Shown in pieces: positions 6,186-7,641 of a DNA stretch of 7,641 nucleotides. The notes under the pieces are model-generated. The model had not been told where the DNA came from. It worked only from the letters and a program-made list of their open reading frames with translations, and did not search any database. Numbering within the stretch: the first letter of the stretch is position 1; each line of letters begins with the position of its first letter. The DNA is from Candidatus Krumholzibacteriota bacterium. GTDB lineage: Bacteria; Krumholzibacteriota; Krumholzibacteriia; Krumholzibacteriales; Krumholzibacteriaceae. The translations under genes and the position numbers were made by a program. The stretch is taken from assembly GCA_030613345.1 (NCBI GenBank), contig JAUWMD010000125.1, positions 1-7,641 of the forward strand, written 5' to 3'.

Positions 6186-7641
6186 CGTCGCCTTTCTTTT
6201 CTTTCACGGGTCCGACCCGCCACTCGTGAAGGTTGTGGTAATTACCTATTGCATCAGGCCTGGCGCCCTCGAAACGTTCATGCAGCGCAAGCCGTTCGTT
6301 GGGAGTCAGCAGGAAAGTATAAGGCTGCTCATCATAAATGATCCGCTGGGCCTCGTAGAACAAAGGCCTGGCTTCATCAAAATTCAGGATGCCGCAGGCA
6401 GTGGAGTTGAGCCTGTCCACCTCGATATTGCAGTAGTCGACCCTGTTGTACCCGCCGACTTTTCTCGCCTCGCATGACCATATCGGAGCAAGATCGACCT
6501 TCGTCCCGACCCTCCATCCACTGAGAATGGATGCAAAATCAGAGGCCTTGTGCTTCTCGAGCATTACCGTCCACTCGAGTAAAACGGGCTCTACCTTCAC
6601 ACCGATCCTTCCGAGATGTTCCTGGACCATCACCAGGATGTCATTGCGGATCTGAACTCCATGATTGGTTATCATCTCGAACTCGAACCTCTCACCATCA
6701 CGGTCGAGCCATCCGTCACCGTCGGAGTCGGCGAATCCCGCCTCTGCGAGCAACCGTTTCGCTCCCTCCGGATCGTATGCAATAAGTTTGATATCAGCGT
6801 TATATGCCCACATCTGGGGAATAAACGGACCCTTGCATTCAATGGCCAGACCGTAATACAGGTTCTCGATGATCTCATTCCTGTCAATCGCCATGGTCAT
6901 CGCCCTGCGGATATTGACATCCCGGAACAGGGCGTGCTTTCCATTCCAGCCTACATAGAGGTAGGCCCGACTGGGAAAGCTTAAAATGTTTATCCCGGAA
7001 TCTTCTTTTCTGAGCTTGTCGACCTCAGCCGGTGGAACGCTCTCCATGCAGTCGACTTCTCCGCTCTTGAGCTGAATGATAAGGTTGACCTGGTCGGGCA
7101 CGACCTTGAATACGACCCGGTCGAGGTACGGCTTTCCCTCCTCGTAATAGTCCTCGTATGGGACGAGTGTGAGCGACTGCCCCCTGATCCACTCTCCCAC
7201 CCTGAACGGGCCGTTCGAAGGGATCTCTTCTACCTTCGCCGCCCTTATCTCCTCGGGCGTTCTACTCTCGAGAAAGTGCTTCGGCAGGATCGGGCCGTCG
7301 TTGGCATCCATCAACTGGTAGGGATAGACATGGCTGAAATGGTATACAACGGTGTAATCGTCGACGACACGCACCTCGTCGATATGCTCCGTGAGATGCC
7401 TGCCGCTCCACACCATCGCCGTATCCTTCTGGGTTGTGAAGGTGGCGAGCACGTCGTGAGCCGTGAATCGGACACCGTCGCTCCATACGACGTCGTCGCG
7501 CAGGTGGAATGTCAACTCCCTGCGGTCGTCGGAGAATTCCCACGAGGTCGCGAGCCTCGGCTCGAAGGTGAGAAAATCGTCGTTCTCGTCGAGCATGGAA
7601 AGGAATATCTGGTTATATATATCCCGTGCGTGTGCATCGGT
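6175..7641 (-). CDS. ABC transporter family 5 extracellular solute-binding protein (peptide-type), 5' end outside window
   Basis: The visible 488 residues cover most of a DppA/OppA-type binding protein, which captures peptides or other ligands outside the inner membrane and delivers them to an ABC permease. The frame stays open to base 7641 and reads TDAHARDIYNQIF at the edge, which matches the start of the mature fold, so only the signal peptide and first strands are missing. Family marks are LATSWEFSDDRRELTFHLR followed by VVWSDG.RFTAHDV, then PFRVGEWIRG, VVFKVVPDQ, ALFRDVNIRRAMTMAIDR and AYDPEGAKRLLAEAGFADSD. The DSDGDGWLDRDG loop (about 305-316) resembles a calcium-binding loop and is common in this family. 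The C-terminus is charged, ending KEKKGDDGP, and overlaps the start of the DUF212 gene. Ligand cannot be told from sequence; no permease or ATPase genes are visible here. Confidence 0.92.
   Translation of the reverse strand, partial: TDAHARDIYNQIFLSMLDENDDFLTFEPRLATSWEFSDDRRELTFHLRDDVVWSDGVRFTAHDVLATFTTQKDTAMVWSGRHLTEHIDEVRVVDDYTVVYHFSHVYPYQLMDANDGPILPKHFLESRTPEEIRAAKVEEIPSNGPFRVGEWIRGQSLTLVPYEDYYEEGKPYLDRVVFKVVPDQVNLIIQLKSGEVDCMESVPPAEVDKLRKEDSGINILSFPSRAYLYVGWNGKHALFRDVNIRRAMTMAIDRNEIIENLYYGLAIECKGPFIPQMWAYNADIKLIAYDPEGAKRLLAEAGFADSDGDGWLDRDGERFEFEMITNHGVQIRNDILVMVQEHLGRIGVKVEPVLLEWTVMLEKHKASDFASILSGWRVGTKVDLAPIWSCEARKVGGYNRVDYCNIEVDRLNSTACGILNFDEARPLFYEAQRIIYDEQPYTFLLTPNERLALHERFEGARPDAIGNYHNLHEWRVGPVKEKKGDDGP

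Overview
The window is a run of bacterial genes that all read on the minus strand, so transcription goes from the right-hand end towards base 1. No phage, insertion-sequence, CRISPR, tRNA or rRNA signal was seen. The GC-rich coding sequence, purine-rich ribosome binding sites, a large surface lipoprotein with a relaxed lipobox and a C-terminal protease, and the mix of families suggest a Gram-negative bacterium, possibly from an under-sampled lineage of the FCB / Eisenbacteria / Krumholzibacteria kind. That placement is a guess from style, not a phylogenetic result.

Right part (7641 to 5763): a family 5 extracellular solute-binding protein (peptide-type ABC transport), cut by the window edge, overlaps by 11 bases a small DUF212/YuiD-type divergent PAP2 membrane protein. 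The two look translationally coupled.

Middle (5762 to 3287): this is the most unusual part. A sigma-70-like promoter with an inverted repeat across its -10 box faces a leader of about 220 nt. The leader contains a textbook intrinsic terminator only 50 nt before the next start codon. It is followed by a ParA/Soj-type ATPase with a C-terminal AMPK-beta/CBM48 glycogen-binding domain. Next, 28 nt downstream, is a protein that looks like the same P-loop fold with its Walker A motif lost. A small unknown protein follows, whose reading frame overlaps the end of the second gene and has no ordinary start codon with a ribosome binding site. My reading is a polymer-binding positioning or sensing module: an active ATPase tethered to an alpha-glucan, a pseudo-ATPase partner and a small accessory protein, controlled by leader attenuation. 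No ParB gene or parS-like site was seen here, so a chromosome-partitioning role is not supported by context.

Left part (3286 to 1): a secreted multidomain lipoprotein with Ig/Fn3-like and carboxypeptidase-regulatory-like modules and a C-terminal matrixin-type zinc protease domain. It ends at a small inverted repeat and an intrinsic terminator (1261-1301). Then comes the N-terminal 364 codons of the disaggregase ClpB, cut by the left edge. The 167 nt upstream of clpB hold no promoter that I can call with confidence and no CIRCE element. No gene-free stretch exceeds 300 bases.
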